DNA from: JBOZRQ01 sp050789255
Lineage (GTDB): Bacteria; Bacillota; Sulfobacillia; Symbiobacteriales; Symbiobacteriaceae
Direction of reading: 5' to 3'
NCBI GenBank assembly: GCA_050789255.1
Contig: JBOZRQ010000014.1
Span: 94,620 to 158,619 of the forward strand
Length of the DNA stretch: 64,000 bases
Both the position numbers and the translations under genes were made by a program. This document shows, piece after piece, positions 16,517 to 25,352 of this stretch (positions within the stretch are counted from its first letter, which is position 1; every line of letters begins with the position of its first letter). The notes beneath the pieces are model-generated. The model did not search any database, was not told the origin of the DNA, and saw only the letters and a program-made list of their open reading frames with translations.

Positions 16517-17986
16517 CTATCGTTGTTGATAGTCTTCGCTCGTGCGGGTGAGGGACGGCGCCGGATGACTGCCCGTATTGAGCGGGGGACGGGCCCGGGT
16601 CCCCAATGCAGTGACCACGTGTTTCCACTGAAACGGAAAGAGCGGACTTGTGTAGGGCACACCGAGGGAGGTCATTGCGGCAACGTTCGCCAAGGCCACC
16701 AAGTACCCGACCAGCAAGCCGAAGAAGCCCAGGGTGCTGGCCAGTGCCAGCACAAAGAAACGGTAGTACGTCGCAGCATTGGCCAGCGTGGTGCTGGGCA
16801 GGGAGAAGGTGGCCACCGCCGTCGCCGACACCACCAGCACCATGGTGGGAGAGGTCAGGCCTGAACGGATGGCGGCCTCGCCAATCACCAGTCCGCCCAC
16901 GATGCTCACGGAGGGACCGATCGAACGTGGCAGGCGAATGCCGGCCTCCCGCAGGATCTCGAACATCAGAGTCATGATCACTGCCTCGATCGGTGCCGGC
17001 AGCGGCGCCCCTTCCCGCTGCGCCAGCAGGCTGAGCGTCAGCTGGGTCGGCAATGCCTGATAGTGATAGGTAGTAACAGCGACATAAATAGCCGGGAGCG
17101 GCACGGCGATATTGAACGCGATGAACCTGAGCGCCCGCAGAAAGATGACGAACGGCCGCCACTCGTAGAAATCGTCGGCGCTGATGAACAGATCCATAAA
17201 GAGGCAGGGAACGATCAAGCAGCGCGGGGAGTTGTCGAGCAGGATGGCGATCCGTCCCGCCCGCAGAAACTGCGACACCACGTCGGGCCGCTCGGTGATG
17301 TAGATCTGTGGAAAGATGCTGATCCGGCTGTCCGCCAACGCCTCTGTGACCTCGGTCACATCCTGCAGGCCGTCCTGTTTGACCGCACTCAGGCGATCCT
17401 TCACGGTCTGGATCATCCGCTCGGTCGGGCAGTCCGCCAAATAGGCGACCACCGCCTCCAGCTTGGCGCGCCCCCCGATCCACTGCGAATCAAGCCGGAG
17501 ATCCGGACCTGGCATGCGGCGCCGGAGCTGAGAAAGGTTGAGGATCAGGTTCTCCGTAAAGGCCTCTCGCGGCCCGGACACACCGGACTCGGTCTCCGGC
17601 GTGTCAATGGCCCGCGTGGGGAGGCTGCTGAGGTCGAAGGCGACCATGCCAGGCGCCCACTCCACCTGCATCAGGACCATGCCGCGGAAGAGAAGCTTGT
17701 TGGCGTCCTCCAGCGTCCCGACGGACATGGAGACGGGTGAGAGCAGCTTGGTCCAGTCCTTTTCCCCGGGGCCGACGCCCTCCAGCATTGGCCGGAAGAC
17801 ATGCTCTTCCAAGCGCTCCCGGTCGACCTGAGCCTCCAGGAAGAGCACGAAAGCCTTATAGGTTTTGCCGTCGCCCCCAGGCAGGATCAGGTCGCGGAAG
17901 ATCGACCCGCGCAGGGACGCAAACATCTGGCGAAACAGCTTGCGATTCTCCGCCAGAGGTCTGTCCAGTTGTAGCTTAAGCTCCAT
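16517..17986 (-). CDS. GerA family spore germination receptor subunit (second set)
   Basis: 489 residues. The GerA fold is seen in the soluble N-terminal half (GKTYKAFVLFLEAQVDRERL, GPREAFTENLILNLSQLRRR) and about five C-terminal membrane helices (SIVGGLVIGEAAIRSGLTSP). The NSPRCLIVPCLFMDLFISAD segment is the conserved loop before the helices. It overlaps the preceding gerB-type gene by 11 bp. Ligand unknown. Confidence 0.92.
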   Translation of the reverse strand: MELKLQLDRPLAENRKLFRQMFASLRGSIFRDLILPGGDGKTYKAFVLFLEAQVDRERLEEHVFRPMLEGVGPGEKDWTKLLSPVSMSVGTLEDANKLLFRGMVLMQVEWAPGMVAFDLSSLPTRAIDTPETESGVSGPREAFTENLILNLSQLRRRMPGPDLRLDSQWIGGRAKLEAVVAYLADCPTERMIQTVKDRLSAVKQDGLQDVTEVTEALADSRISIFPQIYITERPDVVSQFLRAGRIAILLDNSPRCLIVPCLFMDLFISADDFYEWRPFVIFLRALRFIAFNIAVPLPAIYVAVTTYHYQALPTQLTLSLLAQREGAPLPAPIEAVIMTLMFEILREAGIRLPRSIGPSVSIVGGLVIGEAAIRSGLTSPTMVLVVSATAVATFSLPSTTLANAATYYRFFVLALASTLGFFGLLVGYLVALANVAAMTSLGVPYTSPLFPFQWKHVVTALGTRARPPLNTGSHPAPSLTRTSEDYQQR

Positions 17987-19118
17987 GCTGCTTCCGGCTG
18001 TCCGTCCGCAACAGGCGCCGGATGGAGTCCACCGCCCAGATTAGCACGGGCAGCAGGATGCCGACGACCGCCCCCGCGGGCATATAGACGTTCCGAATGA
18101 ACGCATCGAAGTCCATCTTGGTTGGCCAGGCGAGCTGAGCGATCAGCGTGGTCGCGAAGGCAACGGCGGGAACACCCCACCTTAGCGGGACTCGTAGTCG
18201 GGTGGCCTGGCCGAGGGCCTGCGTTCCCAACAGGAGGAACAAGGCGCTGCGCACATAGCCGCCGGCCAGCCACTGGTGGACTGCCAGGAGGTCGGTGCGC
18301 TCAAAGAATCGGGGGAAGCTGACCATCAGCCAGTGCTGGAAGGTTGGGTACGGCATATTCTGCGCCACCCGGTAGCCCAGCGTTGCCATAGACCCGGCCA
18401 CCGGCCCTGTAAACGTGTTCGCCAAGAAAAGCAGGGCATACATGTAGTTGCGTCCCAGCCGCTTTCGGTCGCCCTTACGGACATAGCCGGAGAACATCGC
18501 CAGAACGCTGGCTTCGCCGTAGTACCCCATCGCCAGGAGGCTGGCCGCCCCCAAGGGACCCCATCCGTGTTCGAGAATGGGCAGAAGGAGGCCGTAGTCC
18601 TTGGCATGAGCTGAGGACACGGACACGAAGATACCCAGGAAGGTCAGCAGGGGCAAGGTGAACTGGTTAATGCGCGCCAGTACATCGAGCCCCCCCAGTG
18701 CAGCGTACGCTACCGTAGCCATGAAGAATCCGCCCAGCACCCAGGCGGGGGTCTCTGGCAGAAGCGAGTCGATGATCCAGTCCGTGGTCCTCCGAAGGGT
18801 AAAGGTCAGTGCGGTCAGAAAGTAGATGGCGAACAGGACGGCGACGAGGTGGCCAAAGTACCCCAGGACCTTCGGCAGGTACTCGGCGATCGTCTGGCCC
18901 GGGTACCGCCTGCTCAGGCTGACCTGGGCCGCCACGGCAAGTATCGCGGCAGGCAGCGCCACGATGCCGGTCAACCACGCATCCCGACCAGCAATCTGGA
19001 TCCAGAAGGTAACCGCCAGAGCATGCCCGGCCATGGAGACGGCCCCGGCCACCAACCAGGCGGCTTGCAGCCCTGAGATCTCCCAACTGGTAAGTGAGAC
19101 GTCGGCTTTCCTTGGCAT
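17976..19118 (-). CDS. GerB family spore germination permease (second set)
   Basis: 380 residues, about ten membrane helices, amino acid/polyamine permease fold of GerAB type. SLSRRYPGQTIAEYLPKVLG is the conserved first loop. ATG 19118 follows GTGGAGG. In this set the permease gene precedes the GerA-type gene, the reverse of the first set. Confidence 0.9.
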   Translation of the reverse strand: MPRKADVSLTSWEISGLQAAWLVAGAVSMAGHALAVTFWIQIAGRDAWLTGIVALPAAILAVAAQVSLSRRYPGQTIAEYLPKVLGYFGHLVAVLFAIYFLTALTFTLRRTTDWIIDSLLPETPAWVLGGFFMATVAYAALGGLDVLARINQFTLPLLTFLGIFVSVSSAHAKDYGLLLPILEHGWGPLGAASLLAMGYYGEASVLAMFSGYVRKGDRKRLGRNYMYALLFLANTFTGPVAGSMATLGYRVAQNMPYPTFQHWLMVSFPRFFERTDLLAVHQWLAGGYVRSALFLLLGTQALGQATRLRVPLRWGVPAVAFATTLIAQLAWPTKMDFDAFIRNVYMPAGAVVGILLPVLIWAVDSIRRLLRTDSRKQHGA

Positions 19119-19200
19119 TCCTGGACCTCCACTCGATCACTGCAACGGTTGTAGTAGTCTTCACCTCGCCATCGCGGCTGATTCACATCGCACAGCGTTT

Positions 19201-19374
19201 TCAACGCTGTTGGACGCCAAGGGCGATTAGGACGGGCGCCACCAGGACGGCCAGGGCGAGCAGCGCAGTCCCAACCCCGCCCCGGTAGTTGCGGCGGCGC
19301 CAGAGCGCCCACGCAAGGCTGCTGGTGTAGATGCATGCCCAGATCGATATCAGGGCTGTCGGCAGGATTCTCAT
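19201..19374 (-). CDS. 57-residue two-helix membrane protein in ger operon (D-subunit-like)
   Basis: A small gene from ATG 19374 to TGA 19201. A first helix (ILPTALISIWACIYTSSLAW) is joined by WRRRNYRGG to a second (TALLALAVLVAPVLIALGV). GGGAGTGA, eight to sixteen bases upstream, overlaps the stop of the first gerC gene, so translational coupling is likely. Small two-helix D proteins accompany many ger operons in Bacillus and modulate germination. Sequence similarity was not tested; identification rests on size, topology and position. Confidence 0.7.
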   Translation of the reverse strand: MRILPTALISIWACIYTSSLAWALWRRRNYRGGVGTALLALAVLVAPVLIALGVQQR

Positions 19375-19381
19375 TACAGAC

Positions 19382-20692
19382 TCACTCCCTTGGTCGAATC
19401 ACATCGGTCAGCAGGCCAAAGCGCCGGACCGTTACACTTACCGAGACGGAGAAGGTAGTCTTGGCCACCCGATTGCCCCAGTCGAAAGCCTCCCACTCCT
19501 GAACGGTGGGAAAGCTGGTGCGCAGCTTGCCGGCAATCCGGAAGGGATCGATCCCCCACTCGCCCAGGGTCTTGCGGATCACGTCTGACATCCGCCGGCG
19601 AAGCTCTGCGCTGACCGAGGCTTCCAGCTTGTCCAGCTGGGCAGGCTCGGTGTAGTTGGTCGTGGACTGAACACTGACCAGCTCGCCCTCCAGATCCACA
19701 TTGAACTGCACGTGCACCTGGCCGCTCCGGAGCTGAGTGCGCATGACCGGCCGCAGCCGTTGCTGCAGCCGTAGCACCAGGCGCCGATCCGTGCGGTTCG
19801 GGTCGACAAAGGCCATCGAGGCGTGTCGGAACTCCCCGCGCAGCATACTCACAAAGCGTGCCTCGTCACCCGACAGAAACCCCGCCAGGCGGCTTCCCTT
19901 GAAGAGCGCGGCCCCCATGAACTCCACCGGGATCTGCCGGGCTCGGTCTACCTCACCCGCCCGGGCCCGCCCGATGGGAGGCGGAGGTCCCCCATCCTCC
20001 CGGCCCGCTATCTCCTTCTCCAAAGGGTCTACCCCCGCTGCGATATCCGGCCGGACGGCCACCAGCGTCGCCCTGGCCCCGGTACCGGGGGCTTCGCTCT
20101 CCATGACAAACTCGTTAATGCGGGTCTCGGGGATGATCCCCGCCTGCGCCTGCGTGACCATGAGCAGTTCATACCAACGGGCTGGGTTCGGCTCCAAACG
20201 GGGCTGGGCTTGCTTGAGAAAGGCGTAGGCGTTTCCCCGCGCCACCATGACGCTCATGTTCCGCCGAAACTCGTAGTAACGGGTCGCGGCAGCGATCACT
20301 GGCGTCACATCGTCGCGGGCCACCTCCTCGCCGATGATGACCGCCTTCGCCTGTGTCAGGCTGAGCCGGCGGGCGACGAAGGACTGGCTGCCATCCACTG
20401 CGGTAACGATATCGGGCGCTTCGATCGCAAAGACGTCACTGGTGGCAGTGTGCTGGACCGAGCCTCGCCCCGGGGCACCGCCCATGCCGCCACCACCACC
20501 GCCGGTGGTGCCACCGCCGCCCCGGCCGCTGGGCGCCGCCACCTGGAAGGAGAAGATGTAGTCCCCGCGGGGTCCCTTATCGATCCCGATGGCGGTGACC
20601 CAGGCCATCTTCTCCGGATCGCGGCGGTCCCAGCAGCCGGTAAGCATCAACCCCACTGCCAGCAGCCACACCAGGCACCTATAACGCAGCAA
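19382..20692 (-). CDS. Ger(x)C family spore germination lipoprotein (first set)
   Basis: 436 residues. Lipobox GLMLTGCWDRRD at about residue 20, then MAWVTAIGIDKGPRGDYIFS, and a glycine-rich insert at about 60-80. The C-terminal domain has EWGIDPFRIAGKLRTSFPTV. TTG 20692 is the preferred start: it follows GGGGGAA and puts the signal peptide at the N-terminus; the longer frame from 20794 lies within the gerB-type gene. Overlaps that gene by 14 bp. Confidence 0.87.
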   Translation of the reverse strand: MLRYRCLVWLLAVGLMLTGCWDRRDPEKMAWVTAIGIDKGPRGDYIFSFQVAAPSGRGGGGTTGGGGGGMGGAPGRGSVQHTATSDVFAIEAPDIVTAVDGSQSFVARRLSLTQAKAVIIGEEVARDDVTPVIAAATRYYEFRRNMSVMVARGNAYAFLKQAQPRLEPNPARWYELLMVTQAQAGIIPETRINEFVMESEAPGTGARATLVAVRPDIAAGVDPLEKEIAGREDGGPPPPIGRARAGEVDRARQIPVEFMGAALFKGSRLAGFLSGDEARFVSMLRGEFRHASMAFVDPNRTDRRLVLRLQQRLRPVMRTQLRSGQVHVQFNVDLEGELVSVQSTTNYTEPAQLDKLEASVSAELRRRMSDVIRKTLGEWGIDPFRIAGKLRTSFPTVQEWEAFDWGNRVAKTTFSVSVSVTVRRFGLLTDVIRPRE

Positions 20693-21773
20693 GTCTGTTC
20701 CCCCGCTTTCGCACAGAAGCGACCACCCAGACCAAGCAGGGCAGCATTGCCGTGGCGAACACGCCGTACTGGCGCATGGTCTGGTCCCACTCAATCGCCA
20801 CAGCCATATTGCGGGGCAAGACGGCGAACGAGAACATGAGGCTCCCCAGAGGGAAGAACAGGTGGCGATAAGAGGGCAGCCGCAGGGTCTGCGCCAGGGT
20901 TGAGGCGGCTCCGTAAACCGCTGCGGCCACCTTCATGACGCTGCCGACCAGCCAGATCACGAAGAAGAGCGACTCCACCCGCTGCAAGCCCGGTCCCAGG
21001 GAGATTGCCCGCGTCACCTGCATCAAGGGCAAGGTAACGTTTCTGGCCGACGGCCACGGGAAGACGTATAGGTAGATGATCTCCGTGCTGACCAAGATCA
21101 GGCCACTGAGCAGGATGCTCCACAGAAAGGCTCGGTCCAGCTGCTTGATCGCCCGGAAGCTCGGGACGATCACCCCCAACAGCAGCAAGTCGCTCAGCAA
21201 ATTCTGACTCAGGCCCCCGAGCGCCACCTGTGCCGGCCCGGTACCCCAGTATGGGGCCAGCGCGTTGGGCTCGGCATGCGTCCTTAGACTGGCGAACGCC
21301 AGAGCTGCGTAGCCGGCCAGCATGAACGGACCGCCCAGCCAGGCCGTCCTGCCTGCGGCTTCGATCCCAAGGTGGGCGATGTAGACCGATGTGCCCAGGA
21401 GGATGAGGATGAGCACCGGAACCGGTGTGGTCGGCAGAAAGAGGATCGCCATTCCCTCGGAAAACTCGCGGATGACGGTCACCGAGAGAAAGGCAAAGAA
21501 GGAGAAATAGATCAGGTTGATGAGCAGACCGAAAAACGGGCCCATGACCGCCTCGGTCGCGGTCACCAGGGACTTGCCCGGGTAACGCCGCACGATTCCC
21601 CGGACCGCTGCCCACATGAGCGGCCCGTAGAGCGCGCTGATCAGGGCGACCAGCCAGGCGGCCGTCGCCCCCTGCTCGGTCAAGGCGCGGGGCACCCCGA
21701 GGAAGACCTTGGCGCAGGTCATGGTCACAACGAGGCTGACCGCTTCACGGACACTCAGATTATGCTCGGTCAT
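20679..21773 (-). CDS. GerB family spore germination permease (first set)
   Basis: 364 residues, about ten membrane helices. The N-terminus MTEHNLSVREAVSLVVTM and loop VRRYPGKSLVTATEAVMGPF are GerAB-like. ATG 21773 follows AAAGGAG and overlaps the end of the GerA-type gene by 14 bp. Confidence 0.9.
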   Translation of the reverse strand: MTEHNLSVREAVSLVVTMTCAKVFLGVPRALTEQGATAAWLVALISALYGPLMWAAVRGIVRRYPGKSLVTATEAVMGPFFGLLINLIYFSFFAFLSVTVIREFSEGMAILFLPTTPVPVLILILLGTSVYIAHLGIEAAGRTAWLGGPFMLAGYAALAFASLRTHAEPNALAPYWGTGPAQVALGGLSQNLLSDLLLLGVIVPSFRAIKQLDRAFLWSILLSGLILVSTEIIYLYVFPWPSARNVTLPLMQVTRAISLGPGLQRVESLFFVIWLVGSVMKVAAAVYGAASTLAQTLRLPSYRHLFFPLGSLMFSFAVLPRNMAVAIEWDQTMRQYGVFATAMLPCLVWVVASVRKRGNRLAAL

Positions 21774-23445
21774 CCGGCTGCTCCTTTCCTCGCGATTTGG
21801 GTCGGCGGGCCGACCACGGGCGGGTGGTCGCTTCTTGCTGCTGAGGCCGCTGGGACCGAACGAAGTCGGGCCGGTGCTCCAGCTCGAATACCGGCGACCG
21901 GTACAGGTCATCGCCCTTCCTGCCTGCCGGTGTGACGGGCGCCAGATAGGGAGCGCCGTACGTCCGGATCGAGGTCAGATAGGCGGTGTAGGCGGTATGC
22001 AGGAAAACGACGCCGGCCAGCCCCAAAAAAGCCGCGGCCAGGATGAAGAGAAACCGCCAGATGCGGGTGGCCATCTGCAGTTCATAGACAGGGATCGCAA
22101 AGGAGGCGAGTGCGGTCGTCGAGGTGATGATCACCAGGATCGGGCTGATGATGCCTGCGGCCACGGCCGCCTGGCCCAGGATCAGGGAGCCCACAATGCC
22201 GATGGTGGGGCCGATCACGGTAGGCACCCGCAGGGCCGCCTCGTGGATCAGCTCGAAGGAGGCCTCCATCAGCACAACCTCCGTGACCACGCTGAAGGGC
22301 ACCGTCTCCCGGGACTGTGCGATGCTGAGCAACAGCGGGGTCGGGATCATCTCCTGCCGGAAGTTGGCCAGGGCCACATAGAGCGCCGGCAGCAGCATTG
22401 AGACGTAATAGGCGCTAATGCGGGTGATCCGCATGAAGGTGCCGAGGGGCCATCGCATATAGATGTCCTCGGCGCTGTGCAGCAGCGTGGGCATCGTCGC
22501 TGGCATGATCAAAGCGTGGGGGTCGTTGTCCATCATGACCGCGACGTAACCCTCGTTCAGCAGACCGGCCACCCGGTCGGGCCGCTCTGTGCTGAGCGTG
22601 GTTGGGAAGACCGAGAACGGGCGGTCCTCGACGAACTGCATCAGGCTGCCGGTGTCGTTGATGAAGTCCACCTGTACCGCAGCCACCCGCCGCTTGATCT
22701 CCTCCACCAGGCGGGGGTTTGCCACGCTCTTGAGATAGAGCACGGCGGCATCCGTGCGGGAGAGGCGCCCCAGCCGCCCCAGTTCCACCACCAAGTCGGG
22801 CGTGCGTAGCCGCCGGCGAACTTGGGAGAGATTGGTTCGCAGGTCCTCCGTGAATGCCTCTTGAGGCCCGCGCACGGTCACTTCGGCGGCGGGGCGGTCG
22901 ATCGGCCGCTTGGCCCACCCCTCCAGTCGGACCGCGACCGCCCGGTCCTCCCCGTCCAGGATGACGGCGGCCGAACCTACAAAGAGGTCGCTCACCAGGT
23001 TTGCAAGCCGCTCCTGGACGGCGCCCTGTCCGGTCTGGAGGACCCGGTGCAGCAGGTAGTCGGCATCGGGCGGATCCCCTTGCCAGTCGCGACTCACCAG
23101 CGGCTCCAGGACGGCCTTGGCAAGCAGGGTCGTGTCAGCAATGCCTGCGATGTGCAGTACGGCCGCCATCCTGGGCGGTGTGGTGGGCAGCTCAATCTCG
23201 TGGACGATGAGCCCCTGGCTCGTTGGCAGGCTGAAGGTTTCCCGGATGCGGGAGAGGTTGTCTGACAGGGAACGCTTCAGCCGCTCTCCTTTGACCTCCC
23301 CGGGGGGAGGCTTGGGCAGCCCTTGGGCGGCGGGGCGATCACTGTGTGTCCCTTGCTCCTTTTCCCACCTGCCCAGGCTGAAGGGGTCGGCGGTGGTGTT
23401 GAGGTCCGCAATGAACAGTCGCACGATGGCCTTGCGGATATGCAA
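21760..23445 (-). CDS. GerA family spore germination receptor subunit (first set)
   Basis: 561 residues, first gene of the ger run. The GerA soluble domain contains GPQEAFTEDLRTNLSQVRRR and MDNDPHALIMPATMPTLLHS; the C-terminal helices include IGIVGSLILGQAAVAAGIIS. TTG 23445 with GAGGGGGG upstream is the best start seen. A basic, proline-containing tail of about 40 residues (WSARRPKSRGKEQ) follows the last helix, longer than in the second set. Confidence 0.9.
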   Translation of the reverse strand: MHIRKAIVRLFIADLNTTADPFSLGRWEKEQGTHSDRPAAQGLPKPPPGEVKGERLKRSLSDNLSRIRETFSLPTSQGLIVHEIELPTTPPRMAAVLHIAGIADTTLLAKAVLEPLVSRDWQGDPPDADYLLHRVLQTGQGAVQERLANLVSDLFVGSAAVILDGEDRAVAVRLEGWAKRPIDRPAAEVTVRGPQEAFTEDLRTNLSQVRRRLRTPDLVVELGRLGRLSRTDAAVLYLKSVANPRLVEEIKRRVAAVQVDFINDTGSLMQFVEDRPFSVFPTTLSTERPDRVAGLLNEGYVAVMMDNDPHALIMPATMPTLLHSAEDIYMRWPLGTFMRITRISAYYVSMLLPALYVALANFRQEMIPTPLLLSIAQSRETVPFSVVTEVVLMEASFELIHEAALRVPTVIGPTIGIVGSLILGQAAVAAGIISPILVIITSTTALASFAIPVYELQMATRIWRFLFILAAAFLGLAGVVFLHTAYTAYLTSIRTYGAPYLAPVTPAGRKGDDLYRSPVFELEHRPDFVRSQRPQQQEATTRPWSARRPKSRGKEQPDDRA

Positions 23446-23559
23446 CGCATTGCCCCCCTCGATCCCGTTCTCCTGGAATCAGGGTTACCTTGATCTGCCG
23501 AGAATAACCTCAAGCCCCGCCCGTGCGCTCGAGTTGGTGCCGCTTTTGAAGTGTTTCAA

Positions 23560-23668
23560 GCCGCAGATGACGCAGATACCGCAGATGAGGAAGAAGACGT
23601 GCGTGAGCAGAAACGGGCCGAAGTCGAACGCGATAACGCCGAGGATGTCATCCTCGGCGCTGATTTTT
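23560..23668 (+). repeat. CGCAGAT-type intergenic element ending in a hairpin
   Basis: CGCAGAT occurs twice, with a further GCAGATG, at the left end. The right end has an 11-bp perfect palindrome (23637-23647 with 23649-23659) followed by TGATTTTTG, which reads as a plus-strand terminator. It shares the CGCAGAT motif with the 929-1028 element. Confidence 0.55.
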
Positions 23669-23734
23669 GTGTGCAACCAGCTGCCAATGGCAGTGGTGCG
23701 TGGTCTTCACGACATGGTGCAAAGGTGTGCACGT

Positions 23735-23908
23735 GGTCGTTACACGCACGAACAAGGTCTTCACACGCAGGGAACGGTGTCTTGACACACCCGGAACGGT
23801 GTCTTAACACACCCGGAACGGTGTCTTAACACACCGGGAACAGGGTCTTAACACACCGGGAACGGGGTCTTGTCACACGGGAACAAGGTCTTGACACATA
23901 GGAACAAG
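23735..23908. repeat. Tandem array of eight 21-22-bp units
   Basis: Units start at about 23735, 23756, 23777, 23799, 23821, 23843, 23865 and 23887. The consensus is close to GTGTCTTAACACACCGGGAAC. Each unit contains the dyad GTGT...ACAC. The central four units are nearly identical and the outer ones have diverged. The array ends 20 bp before the sortase stop codon. Confidence 0.85.
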
Positions 23909-23927
23909 GGCCTCACAAGCAGGATCG

Positions 23928-24536
23928 TCACCGTTGCTCTCCGACACCTTCAGCCTGCACCAGCCGGGCCCGTACGATGAGGCGCTCGGCCGCGCTGTAC
24001 GGCGGGTGGCAGGTGATCAGGGTGAGCATCGACTCCGAACCCTGCTCCAGGACCCACACCTCGTCCGGGTTGACGGTGAACACGCGCTCCACCCGGTAGT
24101 TCCAGGTGCGTTCCCCGACCCGGATCTCAACGGCGTCGCCAGGTTTGAGGCGGTCCAGTGGGCGGAAGGGCGCCCCGAAGGTAGTCCTGTGGCCGGCGAT
24201 GCTCAGGTTGCCAGGGACGCCGGGCAGGGCTGTGCCCGGGACGTGGCCGGGTCCCAAGGCCAGTTGTGCCCGCTCCACCCCCTCGACGACGGTGGCATCG
24301 ACCCCAATCGACGGGATGCGGATGTGGGCGACCGGGGCCCCGGGCTCTGGCGGCGGACCCGGGCTTGAGGGCTGAGTCACTGACGGCGGGACGGCGGCCG
24401 CCAGCAAGGCGGCTTCGGCCGAGGCGAGCCGGTCCTGTGCGACCCGGTAGAGCAGTGGCGACCAGACCGGGTAGGCCGCCAGGGTCAGGCCCGCCAGGAT
24501 GAGCGCCCAGGCGAAGTACCGGGCGGCCCGCTTCAT
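23928..24536 (-). CDS. Class D/E-type sortase
   Basis: 202 residues. An N-terminal membrane anchor (about 5-30) and a proline-rich linker lead to the sortase barrel: IRIPSIGVDATVVEG, catalytic His in NLSIAGHRTTFG, catalytic Cys in LTLITCHPPYS and Arg in AERLIVRARL. It transfers LPxTG-type proteins to the cell wall. Its ATG overlaps the stop of the LPFTG gene (ATGA), so enzyme and substrate are translationally coupled. The exact class is not certain. Confidence 0.9.
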   Translation of the reverse strand: MKRAARYFAWALILAGLTLAAYPVWSPLLYRVAQDRLASAEAALLAAAVPPSVTQPSSPGPPPEPGAPVAHIRIPSIGVDATVVEGVERAQLALGPGHVPGTALPGVPGNLSIAGHRTTFGAPFRPLDRLKPGDAVEIRVGERTWNYRVERVFTVNPDEVWVLEQGSESMLTLITCHPPYSAAERLIVRARLVQAEGVGEQR

Positions 24537-25246
24537 CGGTTCAGGCGGCGCAGCAGCAGGGCGCCCAACAGCGCAACCCCGATGCCCCCGCCGATCACGG
24601 TCCAGTCGATCCCCGTGAAGGGCAGCGTGGCGGGCTTATCAGGGGCCGGGGCAGGGTTCGGCTGCGGTGCAGGAGCCGGGTTTGGGCTTGGGGCCGGGTT
24701 GGGGCTTGGATTCGGGGTTGGATTCGGGTTCGGGTTCGGCTTCGGGTTAGGCGGGGACTGCGGACACTTGAGGAGGTCCGGGTCGATGGCGGCGGCCCCC
24801 CAGGCCCCCGTCCCGAGCACCGTGCCGTCGCTGCCCTTCACCGTGACCTGGAGCAGGTCGCCGGACGGCGGCGTCACACAGGAGACCGGGAGCTTCACCC
24901 ACAGGTTGAGCACCGGCTTGCCGCCCTTACCGACATTCTTCAGCGCCCACCGGACCGTGTTTCCTTGGGTGAGGGCGCCCTGATGCGAGGACTTATCGTA
25001 GACCATCGCCCCCAGGGACGCATCGACGGTCAGATCCTTCAGGATCTCTCCGCTGAGGTTCTCCACCTGGATCGCCAGGTGCAGGTACAGCTCCGGGGTC
25101 TCCGTGCCCCCACCCTTGACCGGTGTGGACCGCAGACGGGCGGTCACGCCCACCTGGTCCGCCGCGTAGGCCGGGACCGATGCAGGGATCAGGAGCAGCA
25201 GAGCGACCAGAATCAGGCCCAGACAGGTTGGCCCTTTGCGGTGCAT
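24533..25246 (-). CDS. LPFTG-anchored surface protein, sortase substrate
   Basis: 237 residues. Signal peptide (LGLILVALLLLIPASVPAYA), a beta-rich extracellular domain of about 130 residues with two cysteines, a proline-asparagine repeat stalk (about 168-205), then LPFTG, a membrane helix and RRLNR. This is a complete cell-wall sorting signal. The partner sortase gene follows directly. The role of the surface domain is unknown. Confidence 0.9.
   Translation of the reverse strand: MHRKGPTCLGLILVALLLLIPASVPAYAADQVGVTARLRSTPVKGGGTETPELYLHLAIQVENLSGEILKDLTVDASLGAMVYDKSSHQGALTQGNTVRWALKNVGKGGKPVLNLWVKLPVSCVTPPSGDLLQVTVKGSDGTVLGTGAWGAAAIDPDLLKCPQSPPNPKPNPNPNPTPNPSPNPAPSPNPAPAPQPNPAPAPDKPATLPFTGIDWTVIGGGIGVALLGALLLRRLNR
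24640..24762 (-). repeat. Hexanucleotide-like repeats encoding the Pro-Asn stalk
   Basis: Degenerate GGTTCG/GGTTGG-type units encode alternating PNP and PAP residues of the surface-protein stalk. Such repeats can change length by slippage. Confidence 0.7.
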
Positions 25247-25325
25247 CCTTCCTCACCAGCCCTTTCTTCGGTAGCGTCCCTTTCAGGCTATGAACGCCGG
25301 GCGGCAGGGGTGCAGCGCAAAGAAA

Positions 25326-25352
25326 AAGCCCCCCTTGCGGGAGGTCAGGCTT
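25326..25352 (-). terminator. Terminator overlapping the 3' end of the Uma2 gene
   Basis: On the minus strand AAGCC...CCTCCC pairs with GGGGGGCTT, followed by TTTTCTTTG. The Uma2 stop codon (25345) lies in the stem. Confidence 0.7.

Larger units (their letters stand above)
23446..23927. other. 482-bp gene-free region with two repeat types
   Basis: No convincing gene is seen on either strand. It holds a CGCAGATGACGCAGATA-type element near 23570-23596, a perfect hairpin with T run at 23637-23668 and a tandem array of 22-bp units at 23735-23908. It must include the promoter of the ger run; no clear sigma-G site was recognised. Confidence 0.6.

Noticed and set aside
23485..23676. A 63-codon minus-strand frame with Cys-Gly-Ile repeats
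   Set aside because: It translates the CGCAGAT intergenic repeat; such products are common artefacts.
23735..23908. CRISPR array
   Set aside because: Units are adjacent with no spacers, and no cas genes are present.
24582..24983. A glycine-phenylalanine-rich plus-strand protein
   Set aside because: It is the antisense translation of the Pro-Asn stalk repeats of the LPFTG gene.
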